Assembly (NCBI RefSeq): GCF_020921035.1
Contig: NC_063157.1
Coordinates: 11,568,001-11,632,000, forward strand
Reading direction: 5' to 3'
DNA length: 64,000 bases
Origin: Rhodamnia argentea
Lineage: Eukaryota; Streptophyta; Magnoliopsida; Myrtales; Myrtaceae
The notes under the pieces were generated by a model. It was not told where the DNA came from and did not search any database. It worked only from the letters and a program-made list of their open reading frames with translations. The position numbers were made by a program, and so were the translations under genes. Shown piece by piece: positions 10,740 through 22,278 of the stretch (positions are counted from its first letter, which is position 1; every line of letters begins with the position of its first letter).

Positions 10740-11450
10740 TTAATCAATATTGACACTGGAAAATCTAAAAGATGGACTTTGAGGTTCTAAATGATTAATA
10801 ATGGCCAACCCAATTTGGTCGCAAAGTAGCGTTACATGAACTGATATTATGGATTGCATAACTCTTTGTCCATCAAAAGTGATGGTGGTTTCTCCGTGAG
10901 CTATGGGAATTTTTGTCCCGTTGGAATCAACCCCTAACATGAAAACAATCAAAGTGAAGTTGGATTAAATTTGGGTGCTTGTTGCTCAAATCACTCACGT
11001 TGCCACATCAATTTCATCTCTTACAATATCATATCCTCTCTCACAAGCAGCAAGAATCTTTGAGGAGCAGCAGGGGCACACGTCGGTCAAGAAAAGAAGA
11101 CGAAACGAAAGTAGAGTCCAACTTGATCTTTGGACTTTGGAATTGGATAAGGTGGCAGCAAAGATCCTTTTCGCATGAAGTCGGCAAAAGGAAGAAAAGA
11201 TCAACTTTGATTGTATTTTGAAGTTAGCTTTTCCTCAAAGCCGGTAGAGTTATTGGCTGTGAAATGCTTATAAGATGTGAGATTAGTTATTTTGTTGGGT
11301 GTGGAGGAGCCTTAGATATAGAGAGAGTTGAGAGACATTAAGGCTGCATTGTTAGAGAGTGTATTTGTTCTCTGTGTAAGCCTACGCAAAAGGCATTTTG
11401 ACTATTGTTCTCTCTCTCTCTTGTGTATTTGTGTTTGGGAAATGCTCCCC
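10740..11450. other. Intergenic, no gene supported
   Basis: The three overlapping ORFs at 10975-11221 have no conserved motif and no partner copy. The stretch 11230-11450 (gagagagttgagagac, ctctctctctcttg) looks like an untranslated leader or LTR R/U5 text, but I found no matching second copy here. Confidence 0.4.
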
Positions 11451-11451
11451 C

Positions 11452-11581
11452 GACAGTCAGACAGTCTTGTCAGTTATTTCTTACTGTAGATCCGCATACC
11501 TCAACGCGTGTTTTGCATAAAGCACTTATTAATTAGAAAATCGTGGGGTCAGAAATAATAACAGTCTTGTCGGACTGTTAG
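11452..11581. repeat. Small inverted-repeat element, possible MITE
   Basis: The left 'cagtcttgtcagttatttctta' motif is mirrored on the right by 'agaaataataacagtcttgtcgg', giving imperfect terminal inverted repeats around a ~70-bp core. No convincing target duplication was seen. Confidence 0.35.
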
Positions 11582-11849
11582 GCTAGTGGCTTCCTTTGTT
11601 TTTCCCCTCATCAAACCTTCAAAACTTTTGCTATCCTTTTTGTTTTAACGCTTCCACATTTTGTACAAGTGGTAAATCCAGAAAGGTTGCGCCCTCTACA
11701 ATTAGGTCTCACTTGTTAGATTTATATCTGCTTGAATGCACTAGAAAATCATCAGTAACCGCATTCACGTCAATCCCCTCCACTTGGGAAAAACTCATTC
11801 TCGAGTTATTTGGAGGATCTCGAGTATATGGCTGGTCACCAAAATATAG

Positions 11850-12065
11850 TCAAATACAGCAATAACGGATGACATACTCGTCAAAGATGGAAGATCATCT
11901 CTATAGGCGTCATCTTTAATATGCTCCTTGATCTTGTACGCTGCATACTTCTTCCGTTGCGGCTTGCCATACTAACCCATCATAAACCGCTCCTTCCCCT
12001 AGACAATCATCATGTTGTCACCTTCAATAGGTACCTTCTCCCGACAATGATGATCCGCCGCAAGC
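11850..12065 (-). pseudogene. Ty3/Gypsy pol C-terminal scrap, copy 2
   Basis: Reverse-complement translation gives GDNMMIV, a stop, GKERFMMG, a stop, then YGKPQRKKYAAYKIKEHI and KDDAYRDDLPSL. This matches the same post-integrase Gypsy segment as 9525-9660 and is slightly longer. Two in-frame stops show it is dead. Flanking text at 11695-11790 recurs near 215-300, suggesting both derive from copies of one element. Confidence 0.5.
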
Positions 12066-12069
12066 TTAT

Positions 12070-12525
12070 CTTTAGTATTAGTGCGCTCTGGTTTCTGCTT
12101 AGTAGTCTTTTAAGTTGACTACACCTGTTTCGCCAAATTCTGAGCTTGCTAGGCATTTTCCTGCTGACTTAGGAAGCATAATCAAGTCAAGGACATGGAT
12201 GGGACACTTTATATAGACAAACCGGAGAGGAGACTACCCCGGAGTTGAAAGGACCGTACTGTTATATAAAAACTTCACCTGAGTTGATGATATGAAGTCC
12301 CGCTGCTTCGGTCTCTCCCCACAAATATCAGGTTTCATATAATCCGATTATTAGCTTCGGTGTAACCAGATGTCTGTTGATGAGTTGCGCTGTTGTAGTT
12401 AAGGATCGAACCAAAAATAGCTGAGAAATTTGGGTATCTTGGTTGGAAGTAATGGTTTTCGAAACAATTTGCAACATCACTAGTTCAGAGAAGAACAGCC
12501 TCGCAAAATTCGACCCATCAGATGT
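12070..12525. other. Intergenic, probable repeat debris
   Basis: No reading frame of note. Two TATA-like strings occur (tttatatagac near 12210 and ttatataaaa near 12261), but there is no gene downstream on the plus strand for them to serve. They may be remnants of an LTR promoter next to the Gypsy scrap. Confidence 0.4.
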
Positions 12526-12526
12526 T

Positions 12527-12707
12527 TTCTATGGATGAGGTTGCAACTTTGACACATTGCATGTTATCTATGGATGAGGTTGCAAAATTCGACCCAACAT
12601 GGAATGAAATGAGCTTTTTCTATGGATGAGGTTGCAACTTTGACACATCACATGTTATCTATGGATGAGGTTGCAAAACTCGACCCACATGGAATGAAAT
12701 GAGCTTT
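12527..12707. repeat. Two-copy 91-bp tandem repeat
   Basis: Unit 1 is 12527-12617 and unit 2 is 12618-12707, nearly identical. Each unit itself contains the phrase 'tctatggatgaggttgcaa' twice, so the array has a nested structure built on a shorter motif. The preceding 40 bp carry a partial third version ('gcaaaattcgacccatca'). Confidence 0.85.
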
Positions 12708-13639
12708 CTTGGAAAATCAGTCCGCTACGACAAAAACAGAATCAGAACCACATGACTATGCGGTAAACAGAGCACGAAATCCATAGATACATCCTCCCAA
12801 ATATCATCCGGAACCAGCAAAGGGAATGTACAAACCTGTAGTCTGCAAAACAATGTTGCACTATTCTAGGACATCACATGACCCAGACAGTAGTCCACTG
12901 CCAACATACATTTTATTGATAACATTTATTTACTACTTGAGTGAAATACTTTCAGGCAAAATAAAGTAAAAATAAAGAAAGAAAGGTTGACTAAGGATTT
13001 TGAACATGGACAAGTAATGCAAGTTCTCTTATGGTCCATCACTAATAAAACAAAAGGAGGAGGTTGGGGAGAGGATCGACCTCAAAGACCAGGTGTCCTC
13101 ATGAGCGGGCACGGTAGATAGATTGAAAGTTCCCCTTATGTCCTCCTCAAATTATATGAACTCGCACTCCGTAGCCGGAGTGGATCGGGTCAAAAGGTGG
13201 AGGTTGGGGAGAGGATCGAGAGCACTGTTGTGAAGGAACAGATGAGGGGGCCAGGAACCGGTGTCCCTCATCGCGAGGTCAAGATCGGCTGTGGATCGAG
13301 CTCGCCCGCCCTCAGGGACAGGTACTGGCCTATCAATCCGTCAGGACGAGATCAGACCGAGCGAGAGGCCTGCTCTTGCAAGACAGGCTGCGATCAAATC
13401 CGGGATGTAATTTCGCCCCACTCACGCCTGGTCCAAAGGACCGAGTGCCCACCCTTGGCCCCCCTCCCAAGCCATCTTTAATGCCCCCACTTGGGTAACA
13501 AGCCCTCGTTGTTGAGCTCGGCAATCCTCTTAATTTGTACAAAGTAGACATAAAGTGTTGCTAGTATGCACATTCTTCCAATGTGGGATTGTCAGCAGAT
13601 TGTTATCCACCACAAGGAAACTCGCATATAAGCGCACAT
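12708..13639. other. Intergenic with short local duplications
   Basis: The phrase 'aggaggaggttggggagaggatcga' style text occurs near 13055 and again near 13196, and a related form lies at 10279. ORFs at 13197 and 13333 are GC-rich shadows on opposite strands with no motif. No gene called. Confidence 0.45.
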
Positions 13640-14590
13640 CCTTCCCCATCTATTTACTCTGTTCGCCCTCTCCTCCTCCGCTTGCGGTCTCTTCCTGGAG
13701 CCATTTCTCAACTCTTTGCCCTTTCGGGTCCTTGCCATCTATGTCCTCGTCCACATTGCACTTCTCACTCTTTTTCGAAAATCCATCTTTGCTCTCCTTC
13801 TAATTCGGAGGAGTTCTCTACTTTGTCTTGATTCTCCACTGTCTCTTTCTCCGAATACTCGTACTGGTCCAAGTCCATTGATTAGATTGAGCTGAGCATT
13901 GAACCCTACGTCTTCCGCAATGATGGTGGTGATAGGAAAGGAGAATCTCATTTCGAGGGATTTTTCCCGAAAGTGAAAACTGAGAAGCTGCTGGGTGGCT
14001 TGGTTCAATTTTTGGGTCCGGCCTCGATCTCTCGGTTGGGCAATAATATAGCATCTCAATGAGCTTGTCTCACCTCCAGTCAGAATCCATGGATGCACTT
14101 GAGTTTAAAGTAAGGGGGATGAGAAAGTTTTGAACATTAGATGCTCACTATCGCTAACATTCTACAATGAAAGAAAACTTGCAGCGTCTTTGAGAAAGAA
14201 GTTTAGATGTTCCCCGGTTTCTCTATTGTCATTATAATTCTGCCAATAGTTAGAATTTCCGATCAGATGAAACAACAGCAAATCCTCAAAATCAAAATTC
14301 AACTTCTCTTCTTCCAGCATCTGATTGAGAACAAAATCAAAATTTTTCTCACCAATTCAGAAACACAAGACCTTTCCCGAACTTCGAAAACCAAAGTGAA
14401 AAATCATCTAAATTCCCCAAGACAAATAAGATATTTCTTGCCAATTCAGTACCAAAACTCAACTCGAGACGCCCCCACCCCTAACTTCACGCAAGAAGAA
14501 CAAAAAGAAATCCAATTCACAGTGACAGATCACCATCTAGGGATCCATTTGATCCCTAGACGTGACGAGCTGCAAATCCAGGAATGAAGA
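13640..14590 (-). pseudogene. Decayed hypothetical gene family fragment, copy 2 (R2)
   Basis: Partner of 4965-5830. On the minus strand the exon-like start near 14090 reads Met-Asp-Ser-Asp-Trp-Arg and then hits TGA where the other copy has an arginine codon. The following IEMLYYCPTERSRPDPKIEP parallels IETLYYCPIDRSRLDPKINP in copy 1, so the text is conserved at protein level better than expected for random repeats. Further on, the charged VDEDIDGKDPKGQ stretch (near 13740) parallels the other copies. Family unknown. Confidence 0.4.
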
Positions 14591-15494
14591 TGGCAGCAAT
14601 TGAGGGAGGCATGTGTTCAGTGCACGATCATACACAATCGTTGATCGTGCCACATAATACGACCGGCATCGACTGGATCTCCATTTATTTATTGGTTAAA
14701 TATGTTTAGGAATTTTTCTGCTAATTTCCTTATTCAACTTGATTGGGAGCGTAACAATTTCTGAGTCTTCACTGTTTCGTTGATGCTCAACTTGATATCC
14801 ATGTAGTTGTTCTTGGGACATATTTAACATCCGTTTATAGTTATATCCTAAAAATGTACAACGTTTCATCAATTAGATTTGACACAATATTTATAATTAT
14901 ATATGAATTATGTGTGTGTGTGTGTGTGTAATTTCACAATATATATTTTTAGTTGTTACATAAACTTAATTCACGAGATTAATTTATCGGATAAACTTGC
15001 TCCACAAATACCACTATGCTTTAAGAAAATTTCCCCTCTATCACTCGAAGAAAAGCCTAATACACATCCTATCCGACACTGCCACATTATATTCTAGAAA
15101 AGTCCCATGTATCTTCTAGTCTAGTGTACCTAAGGCATACAATTTTGTCGCATCGCCGCATGACTGAATCAATCGGGAAAGTGCTATACAAATAGTTGAC
15201 AAGCATTGCTCGAAATTTTAAATGTTGAGGGTCAATTCGAGTTCGCAATCCTTTTGAGTATGCATGCTTGCTTTGTTTATTGAAAACATGATAAACGAGA
15301 GCTTATGAAGGTTATCCAATACTTGAATTCATTGAACTTTGGTCGATTACATCTTTGTCATGTTGTGTTTGTAACAAGCTCGACGAGAGCGAGAAGCGAT
15401 CCGCGAGTTCCTGCTCTTCCAAGACAAGGCTGCGACCAATGTAGCACTCGATCTCAACCGCTACCGCACCAATCCAAAATGCAAGAAAGGTTGT
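14591..15494. other. Intergenic with (TG)n microsatellite
   Basis: No gene supported. A (TG)9-10 simple repeat lies at 14911-14929. The segment 14990-15140 ('cggataaacttgctccacaaa', 'cctaatacacatcctat') repeats 3784-3910, another piece shared with the first few kilobases. Confidence 0.6.
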
Positions 15495-15964
15495 TTTCCG
15501 GACCCTCCGAAACCAACTCAATGCCCCCACTCGGGTCACAAGTTCCCGTGATGGAGCCCAGCAACTCCATCATCTTTTTATGGACAATGATAAAGTGTCC
15601 GCTGAAGACGCGCTCCACCGGTGTGGGACTTTGGACAAGCATATATCAAGGCGAAAAAGCGAGTCCTCTTCTCCTCACCCATGTCCAATTTGTTGCCCTC
15701 TGTACCCCACCACTCCTTGTTTGTTTACATCAGAAGAAGGAATCCCCCCACACGCATGCGAATAAATAAGTGGAAGACAGCGCGAAAATTACCAGCTTTA
15801 CATGAAATTCTGTATTCTTCCGGTATCTGCAAGTCCAGTACGTGCAACAAAAACTTCTACCCTTTCACTGGATCGTTAGGTTTTCAAGAAACATAAGTTG
15901 CTTGCACGATGTTATAATGGATAAAGAAACATATCATGGGGCAAACAATTGCAGGAGTGAATTC
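15495..15964. repeat. Diverged duplicated block R1, copy 2 (partner 4436-4960)
   Basis: Matches 4436-4960 and runs up to or slightly into the 3' end of the methyltransferase gene: the shared text 'ggcgacacgtgagccgatcgaccc' continues to about 16015, inside the last exon. Either the duplicated block captured the gene's tail, giving the copy at 4915-4940, or the gene's 3' end was built over the repeat. Confidence 0.55.
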
Positions 15965-17471
15965 CTAGTCCCGGAGAAACGCAACTGTGGCGACACGTGA
16001 GCCGATCGACCCACCAAACATGAAAGTCGGATAAGAGCGAACATGGCTGATGTATCTAAAGGGATGATCTCTGCATGTGTCGTTGTCCTTTGCCTCTAGT
16101 TCCATCAGTTGACTACCTCCCCTTTGATTATAGTTCTCCACTTCTCGCACCAGTTCATCTTTGGTACTGTTACATGAGGTGATAACCTATCATCACCAGG
16201 AATTGGGACAAAAAGGTAAGTTCACTTTCATTAGTACGTATTTATATGCACAAAATTAACAACAGAATTAGCTACATGGCAAAGAAAACCATAAGTAATG
16301 ATCGCCATAAACAGAAACCATGGTTTCCTAAGTGGAACTGTTAACTTGAAGATCCTTGTTTATGAAGGATGTAAATAACAAAACCTTTTAGTTGAAAAAT
16401 ATTCAATGAAACTAAAAGTACAGCACTATTATATATGGAACAGATTCAGGACATTACCAACAACCCACCAGGAGCCACCAATCTTGAAACAGAATCCCAG
16501 TACATAATCCTGAAAACAAAGCATGTATTCAGATCTTAATAGAATCGACATACAAGTATATGTCAACTCCACATGAAGCACAGATGGAAGTCATACTATT
16601 TTGCTGCTTTACCTTTTAATGTTGCCATCAGGATGCAATCCAATGGCATCTAGCGTGCCTTTATCCATGACAAGCTGAAACTGCCGGTCCAGCTTTGTTT
16701 CGAGAATATCATCAACCTAACATACCAAAGGAGCGGAAAGTGATCATCAAAATGAGACGCTGCTGATTAAATGCCTCTGAAATGCTCCATTTCCATCCTA
16801 TTTGAGAGACTACCATTAAAAATTTTGCAACTTGCACAATGTGCTTCGTTGCGTAAATAAAGTCAGACTGAGCCATATATTGCCGAGCCCATTTCAAGTA
16901 CAACCGGATGACATAAAAAAAAAAAAAGAACTCAAGATAAGACAAAAAAGAGATAATAAATTACAAGCAAATTGCAGAGGAAGATGAAGCTATATATTAA
17001 TGGTTTCCGGTGAAAGAGCTTGGCATAGTCATGGAAGCCCCAACACATGCCAGGGCCCTCATGCAAAATAACCAAGGTCACTCCAAGAATAGAGGATCAA
17101 ACCATTCAAAAGAATCTTCAGGCTAATAACTGCCTTTCGGGTTAATATTTTGCTGCCCCATGAAAAGAGATGAAAGGAAAAAAAAGAATCACAATGGGGA
17201 GTCAATCCATGTGATGTAGTATTACTCAACTGTTTCCTTGCATTGCTAGTAGTACCGGCTTTAGTTCATATTTATCAGTTAAAGGCAACATTGCAATCAC
17301 CAACCATACATTTGAAAATCAATTATTGCACCAAAAGTACTGAATAAATGGAATAGAGATTTTTAAAAGGGGATCCAAAAATATAAACCTCAATATGAAC
17401 ACATTAACCCCGCAAGTAGTCAATGTCGACAAGAAGCAAGATACCATCCATTTTACTTGGGCAAGGGAAGG

Positions 17472-17514
<43 letters not shown>

Positions 17515-19825
17515 GGGACTCAATTTGCATGCCCAAAGAGTTTTGTGACTGTCATACCAAAAATTTTATATTGGGAAATCCATCCCGATCAGCCAGGCTC
17601 CGAGCAAGGTCAATTGCCCCTTCAATGTAATCAACTCCAGTCAAGTCAGAAAACCTGAAATGGAGGAAGAGAGCTTAAGTCTTGGTCAAGGAACAAGTGT
17701 TGATAATCCACGCAAACTCCCGGTCCTAAATGCATACCCCAGTTTAGCAAGCTCCTGAAGAAGCAAACCGTTGCCTGTTCCTATGTCAAGTACACTCCAG
17801 CCACATAAATGTTTATCACCATCTTCAGCGGATTCATATTTGACATCATCAGCATCAGTTGGCAAGTGACCTTGGGCAATTTGAAGGCAGAGGTTTCTGG
17901 TCCAAGTAACTACTACATCCATAACATCGGCACCAAACCTTCAATTGTACCCAGCTAGTAAGACAAATTACTTCGGAAAAAAAGGAGGATTTGATGTCAT
18001 AAAAATCTTCAATTACCTACCTCATCATTTGTTCACTACTTTTTAACATTATAAAGGAACTGGCGAAGCATTTGCAATTTTAAGACTGGTTGTTATATAT
18101 TTTGCATTGACTTAGAACCTAAAATTTTTAGGAAAACAACGAAGAACAGCCAAAGTACAACACCGTGTAGTTCCAGGCAATGCTCACCGTTGCAACAAAC
18201 TACAATACAAGGAGAGAAAGATCATGAGCCCAATTACATTTTGCCTCTGATGTACTAAGAAATAAGCCATCATCAAACTAGCATTCTGTCTTCAAAGTTA
18301 TGAGTGAAGCACCAACATAAAATCAATCCCCCCGAGAGATAAGGTTTTGGGGTTAATCAATTTTCTCCATCCAAGTTTACCATATAAGGTTAAGTATGTG
18401 TCAGTACAAACAAGTAAGCATGAACGACAATTCACTCAACGCATGTATGAAAAGGAAAGAGAATGTGTTCTTCACTTGTAAGTATGAGAATGCTCACCAA
18501 ACTTCACCCACATGGCCATGCTCACGGAAGTTGGTCAACTCATCTGCATATGCGGCATCCCAATAGCTCTGAAGACCAAGCATTGAGCTTACCCCATCAG
18601 CATCGGGTTCTTCCTTGTCCGAACTGTTAACACACATCCACGATAGTTAGCCTTCCACATTCGAAGATTTTCATATTTCTTTGTTGTTCAATGGAGTATA
18701 AACTAGTAGAAACAGAAAAGAGGAAAAAAATAATTCACAGTAAAGCTACCAATTAGCTTATTTCAATAAAATAGTACCAAGAAAAAGCAGGAAAACGTTT
18801 AGTCACAGTAGAGCCGTCAATTAGCTCGTTTTGCAATTTTTCAAGAAGCAGTCAAACAACCCTCTCTTCTTGAAGATTCACTATTGGGAACCCTAACACC
18901 AGTCATTTACTTCCAGTTTATACCTGCAGAGCTTGTTCAAACAAGATATTGATTGTACCAAGAAAAGAATTAACCAGAGAAGGTATGGCCCTCAAGCTAG
19001 TAATTTCCATGCAAAAATTTCAAGATAAGTCAGTTTACACATACGCGCCACAAATTTCGTAGCTTGCAATTTCTAAGTAGCTGGTGGTCCAGAAGTTTGC
19101 CCTCCCTCGCATGCCCACACAATTTTTCATTTTTTCATATTCACCTCGGAGGAAGCATCTCAGAGGTTTTTCTTTCGGATGAATATCTCAGTTTAGTCTC
19201 ACCCAATTCAAAGAGGAAACTCGCATACATGAGAAATGCATAAATTTCGCAAACTCAAGCATTATACAAACATAGCGCAGAACTCATAAAACTATCTATC
19301 CCAAATTGACAACGGATGGGTTAAAGAGTAAATGGATGTTTGCAGAGTGCGTCAAAAGAAATTATAAACCCATCTCCAACAGCACAAAAAACCCTGAAAA
19401 CGTCAATTTCGGCGCAACACATTCCGATTCACTAGCTAAACAGTAATTTAACATGTAAAGAACCACTTCGATCATCAACACGTACAGCAGCCCAACATCT
19501 CCATAGAACATCTACAACCCCAAAACACCAAAAGGAAGCAAATGAAAAAAAAAAACAGGAATGAACGGAGCGCGAAAAGGGGAAGAGAAGGGTGAGACCT
19601 GTAATCGGACGCGGCGGTGCGGTAGTTGCCGGAGGTGAGGAGGGCCTCGGTGGCATCGGCGTGGCGCTGGTCGTCGTCGAGGGTGCTGCCGTACTCGCTC
19701 TTGATCGACCAGGAGTCCGCCGCCACCGAGCGGTCGTCGTCCGACACGAGATCGACCGACGGCGGGCCGGGCCGGGCCGGCTGGGACATCTCGGAGTCCT
19801 CCGGTGGCAATCTCATGCCGGCCAT
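15965..19825 (-). CDS. METTL10/AR401-like protein-lysine methyltransferase (EEF1A-KMT2 family)
   Basis: Seven exons join in perfect phase: 19825-19599, 18623-18498, 17938-17738, 17654-17558, 16716-16613, 16509-16458 and 16186-15965, giving 342 residues. The N-terminal ~80 residues are an acidic plant-type extension (SVDLVSDDDRSVAADSWSIK). The catalytic Rossmann fold follows: SYWDAAYADELTNFREHGH (about 93-111), AdoMet-binding motif I VLDIGTGNG (167-175), a post-I acidic residue in GVDYIEGA, MDKGTLDAIGLHPDG (234-248), LVAPGGLL and then VITSCNSTKDEL. This order is that of METTL10/Efm4 enzymes, which methylate a lysine of translation elongation factor eEF1A in yeast and animals; the plant substrate is inferred. 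All junctions are GT-AG. No lesion is visible. The start is the first Met of the conserved MAGMRLPPEDSE opening. Family assignment is strong, substrate less so. Confidence 0.9.
17475..17509. repeat. (AC)n microsatellite in methyltransferase intron 4
   Basis: About 17 AC dinucleotides, lying between exons 4 and 5 of the minus-strand methyltransferase gene and read as (GT)n in its transcript. Likely polymorphic. Confidence 0.9.
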
Positions 19826-19833
19826 TTGATGCG

Positions 19834-19880
19834 CTCTCTCTCTCTCTCTCTCTCTTCCTCCCTCTCTCCCTCTCCGACTG
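19834..19880 (-). promoter_or_regulatory. GA-rich 5' leader of the methyltransferase gene
   Basis: A (CT)11 run at 19834-19855 and further CT-rich text to about 19880 sit 9-55 bp upstream of the start codon, so the transcript leader is GA-rich. Such leaders are common in plants and GA repeats are bound by BBR/BPC factors. A regulatory role here is inference. Confidence 0.4.
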
Positions 19881-20949
19881 TTGTATTACCGAGCAAAGGC
19901 TCAGCTCATGGGGTTTTGGACATTTTTGAACTCCGAGTACGAGATTTGGATCCCTCGTTCTCAGAGGTCCGGTCTGATCCACCGATGCTGATGCAGCGGA
20001 CCGGCGCGGCTCGGTCTATTCCGGCCGAAGTGGGAAAAAGTCTTGGACCCACGCATCTCGAGAGCCCAATTGGATTGAGCTAGGGCGGAAAAGTCCACTT
20101 TGATAATCGGGTCAAATCTCGAGCTTGTAAAGCATTTTCTCACGTCAATTGCTGATCTGATCTACCAAAGTGAAAAAGGGCACTCTCAAATTGATTCGAG
20201 TTCTGGCAAACCAGAATCAACAAAATCTGATTCGATGATTCATATTTCATAATCGGGCAATGATTAGCACGTTAAATAATTTATGTGGTTGAGATCACTC
20301 ACAGGTCGAGCACAATTGACGCAGTTATTCGAGGGGCGCTCCACCATTTAGCTAACAACTGGTCTTGTAGGCCTTTGGCTATGTCAAAAGCAAGAGAAGC
20401 GCCATCTCTCCTTGTCCCTTTTTAGCCGCTATGTCACCACACCGAAGGAGCATGGGACGTCAAAAAGTGGATCCTACCAACTTGTCATGGCATAGACGCA
20501 AACTATGTAGGTTCGTGCAATTGTACATATGGAGGAAAAAAATTTAGGCATTAGGCCTGTCCACACTTGTTAAAGAAAATCTCATTTATAGCCAAGAAGT
20601 TAACTTAAAGGTCTATATTACTTGTCATGGAACTCGATCTAGAAATAATATACAATCACATGAAACGTCAGAGATAGACAAGATGCGCTTATAAGATTCA
20701 TAGCCCACACGAGAAAATTTTATTTCTATCTAATCTATTTTTTTTCGGCTCGACTATATTACTTTCCATTTTCGATTAATATTATTTGCTCGGAGATGCG
20801 TATACACATGTACAAGTACAATTAAAGATATAACCAATGTTTCCCCAATAAAAAGAAGTAATAATGTGGATGAGATGAAACCCATTATATTTTTTGTCTT
20901 GGCGAGCGAAGAATGGTGAGTCATTTTCTAGCAATGCTAAGCCCTGAAA
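19881..20949. other. Upstream/intergenic region of the methyltransferase gene
   Basis: GC-moderate DNA to about 20080 (ORFs here are shadows running into exon 1), then AT-rich sequence with no recognised element or gene. No clear TATA box was identified. Confidence 0.4.
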
Positions 20950-20959
20950 GGGCCATGAT

Positions 20960-21935
20960 AAATTTTAGGGTTAATTTCACGAAAATTTTCAAATTTATAC
21001 ACCTATAAAAAATTTACCTCATACTAATTATATGACCTAAAAAATCTCAAATTGATATATACGTAACAATTTTACCCATAACTAATTATTTGACCAAATC
21101 TCAAACTATACACATGTGATAAATTTATTCTCCATTTGTTACCAATAAATTGGAATAATACCACGAAAGATCTCAAACTAATATACATGTGCCAAATGGA
21201 GATAAAAATCCTAAGGCGATATACTTGTCAATCACCGGGTGTCATTTAGCTTAGTAATTTGAAGGAAAAATTTAACGGAAACTAATAGATGGTAAATTTG
21301 TCACAGATTTTTCATTTTAGGATTTGGGTAAATTTAGGGTTAACACCACGAAAAATCCCAAACCGATACAACCGTGATAAATTTATCCTAAACTATTTTT
21401 TGACCATACGAACCCTAAATTGGTACACATATGACAAATTCACCCAAAACTATTTTTTTTCCATAAAAAAATCCAAATTGATACACATTTGATAAATTTA
21501 CTCCAAGCTGGTACGTTTATAATGAATTTACCATTCGTTAGTTTTCTGTTAAATTTGACCATCAAATTCTTGAGTTAGATGACACGTGACAGTTGACATG
21601 TGCACTAATTTGGAGTTTTTACCTACTATTTGCCACATCTATATCGGTTTAGAATTTTTCATAGTATTAACTCGATTTAACGGAAACTAATAGATGGTAA
21701 ATTTGTCACATGTGTATAAATTTGAGGTTTTTGATGATAAAAAAAATTTAGTTTGTGATTTTTGGTGGTCGAAAAAAATAGTTGGAGGTAAATTTATCAC
21801 ATATGTACCAGTTTTGTGTTTATTGTGTGGTCAAAAAAATAGTTCGAGGTAAATTTATCATCGATATACAATTTTGGATTTTTTTGTGATATTAACCTGT
21901 AAATTTATACTAGATTTTCGTGTTATTAACCCTAA
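20960..21935. repeat. Repeat of ~57-bp units in both orientations
   Basis: The motif 'caaattgatacacatgtgata aatttacc.. aaactatttttttgacca' in variant forms recurs at roughly 55-60 bp spacing at 20985, 21045, 21100, 21345, 21405 and 21465, and in reverse orientation at about 21690, 21760, 21810 and 21860. The outer ends carry 'agggttaat(t/a)tcacg' and its mirror 'cgtgttattaacccta', so the whole ~1-kb block has inverted termini. It looks like a MITE or foldback element whose arms are made of tandem units. No transposase. Confidence 0.7.
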
Positions 21936-22278
21936 ACTTTATCCATTACTTGATCATGGACCAATCTTCTCCCTTTCTCTATAAATGCCCCGTTTTATAT
22001 CATCCATATTCGTTATTAACAATTCACATCACCATCGAACTCAAAAGGGGTATCTTATGAATAAAATTGGTGGGTTCGCCACGTGTTTATCTAGGAAGTC
22101 AAAGGAACATGGCTAAAAGTTGTATCCATGGACTCGCATGAAATCGAGATTCCCGTCCCCAGATAGTGTTAAATCTCTATGAATCGCTTTAAGCGACGAG
22201 CCAAGGCCGTCCCTAGAAGTCCGCCAGCCCCTTCTAAGAGTGAAAGGGCTCCAGGGATAAAAACAGTACACTCCGGAA
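21936..22278. other. Intergenic, nothing recognised
   Basis: Short gap between the repeat block and the 3' end of the SABATH pseudogene. A 'tctataaatgcc' TATA-like string lies at 21979 but no plus-strand gene follows. Confidence 0.4.

Noticed and set aside
12527-12707. CRISPR-like repeat array
   Set aside because: Just two long units with no unique spacers, in a plant nuclear genome.
19475-20083. Long ORFs on both strands around the methyltransferase exon 1
   Set aside because: Shadows of exon 1 and its GC/GA-rich leader; only the frame with MAGMRLPPEDSE splices into the conserved methyltransferase.
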